Source: Candidatus Yonathbacteria bacterium RIFCSPHIGHO2_01_FULL_51_10 (GTDB taxonomy: Bacteria; Patescibacteriota; Minisyncoccia; Phycocordibacterales; UBA1539_B). Taken from it: a stretch of DNA of 5,544 bases. Position 1 is the first letter of the stretch, and each line of letters opens with the position of its first letter. The DNA is taken from assembly GCA_001823505.1 (NCBI GenBank), contig MHUS01000031.1, positions 1 to 5,544 of the forward strand. The letters run 5' to 3'. The notes under the pieces are model-generated. The model saw only the letters and a list, made by a program, of their open reading frames with translations, ran no database searches and was not told the origin of the DNA. Positions 4,874-5,544 of this stretch are shown here, one piece after another. The position numbers and the translations under genes are program-made.

Positions 4874-5544
4874 CTACGCCGTACCAGCTATACGCGCAAA
4901 CTCGTCGCGCTCGATTGTTTCTTTTTCTATCAGTATGCGGGCTATTTCATCGAGCTTGGCTCTGCGCTCTTTCAAAACTTTGCTGGCACGCGCAAAAGCT
5001 TTTTTCATAAACGAGCTTACCTCTCTATCTATGGTGGCTGCAGTCTCTTCAGAAAAATTGCGCTCCACCCCAATCTCTTTGCCCAAAAATACGAGCTCCG
5101 AATGATCTCCAAAAGTCATTGGCCCCAGTTTTTTACTCATACCATAGCGCTGAACAAGATCACGTGCGATGGCTGTTGCCTTACGCAAATCGTCCGCCGC
5201 GCCGGTAGTCAGCTCGCCAAATACTACCTCTTCGGCCGCATACCCACCCAGCGAAACCGCCAACTCGTCCATAAAATGAGATCTGGAATACAAGTGCCTG
5301 TCATAGGTCGGGAGCTTCAGAGTATATCCAAGCGCGCGCCCACGAGAAATTACAGATATTTTGTGCACAGGGTCAGCATTGGGAAGAGACGCCGCCACCA
5401 GCGCGTGCCCAGCTTCGTGATATGCAGAAATTTTCTTCTCCTCCGCATTAATAACGTGGCTCTTGCGCTCTGGGCCCAAAAGCACCTTGTCTATAGATTG
5501 CAATAGATCTGCTTCGTGCACCTCTTTTTTATTGCCACGCGCAG
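4874..5544 (-). CDS. ftsH: ATP-dependent zinc metalloprotease FtsH, C-terminal part
   Basis: The C-terminal 222 residues of FtsH; the gene enters from beyond the window edge, so the membrane segments and most of the AAA ATPase domain are not seen. FtsH is a membrane-anchored hexamer that unfolds and degrades misassembled membrane proteins and short-lived cytosolic ones. Visible are the end of the AAA lid (ARGNKKEV, DLLQSIDKVLLGPERKS) and the M41 peptidase domain: the zinc-binding, catalytic HEAGH (fragment residues 42-46, bases 5419-5405), RALGYTLKLP, the SLGGYAAEEVVFGELTTGAADDL helix pair whose second Asp (bases 5191-5189) is the expected third zinc ligand, and RYGMSKKLGPMTFG. It ends at RIAGTA without the longer charged tail of E. 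coli FtsH. An internal GTG at 5521 is a codon, not the start. A hairpin follows the stop codon and the tRNA lies 99 bases downstream on the same strand. Confidence 0.97.
   Translation of the reverse strand, partial: ARGNKKEVHEADLLQSIDKVLLGPERKSHVINAEEKKISAYHEAGHALVAASLPNADPVHKISVISRGRALGYTLKLPTYDRHLYSRSHFMDELAVSLGGYAAEEVVFGELTTGAADDLRKATAIARDLVQRYGMSKKLGPMTFGDHSELVFLGKEIGVERNFSEETAATIDREVSSFMKKAFARASKVLKERRAKLDEIARILIEKETIERDEFARIAGTA

Noticed and set aside
4673..5506. A 277-codon plus-strand open frame across the tRNA and ftsH
   Set aside because: It is antisense to a clear FtsH and to the tRNA; its start contains the familiar tRNA-antisense pattern RQDSNLEPVVYKTTALPLSY. No domain is recognisable.
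5519..5521. ftsH start codon at an in-frame GTG
   Set aside because: The frame continues upstream as ARGNKKE, matching the FtsH lid region, so the GTG is internal and the gene is truncated by the window edge.

Overview
The window looks like chromosomal DNA of a Patescibacteria (CPR, Parcubacteria-like) bacterium. This is inferred from the peptidoglycan-binding domain of the first gene, whose spaced Cys pair and YGPKTQAAL ending resemble exported proteins of that group, from promoters sitting almost on start codons, and from the plain housekeeping content. It is not proven. No phage, transposon, CRISPR or defence gene is visible, and I found no clear multi-gene novel system.

Layout. (1) 40-1518, minus strand: an exported protein with a peptidoglycan-binding domain and a GH18 glycosidase domain. 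(2) 1519-1603: an 85-base divergent promoter region with two TGC-type extended -10 elements. (3) 1604-3778, plus strand: recG, complete, followed by a 15-bp perfect terminator hairpin at 3793-3825. (4) 3826-4377: about 550 bases without a convincing protein gene, holding a lone perfect DnaA-box match, an attenuator-like pair of competing hairpins ending in a T run, and a cluster of perfect palindromes just before the next gene. (5) 4387-4596, plus strand: a small helical protein of 69 residues, function unknown. (6) 4636-4666: a terminator hairpin usable from both sides. (7) 4700-4774, minus strand: a tRNA with anticodon UAU (Ile, AUA codons), encoded CCA, a good promoter, and a poorly paired acceptor stem. 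(8) 4874-5544, minus strand: the C-terminal 222 residues of the membrane protease FtsH, cut by the window edge.

The genes do not form one pathway. RecG acts in fork rescue and recombination, FtsH in membrane protein quality control, and the GH18 protein at the cell surface. ftsH and the tRNA lie on the same strand but the tRNA appears to have its own promoter. The items most worth a second look are the mispaired UAU tRNA, the palindrome cluster before the small gene, the near-leaderless divergent promoters, and the altered motif VI of RecG.
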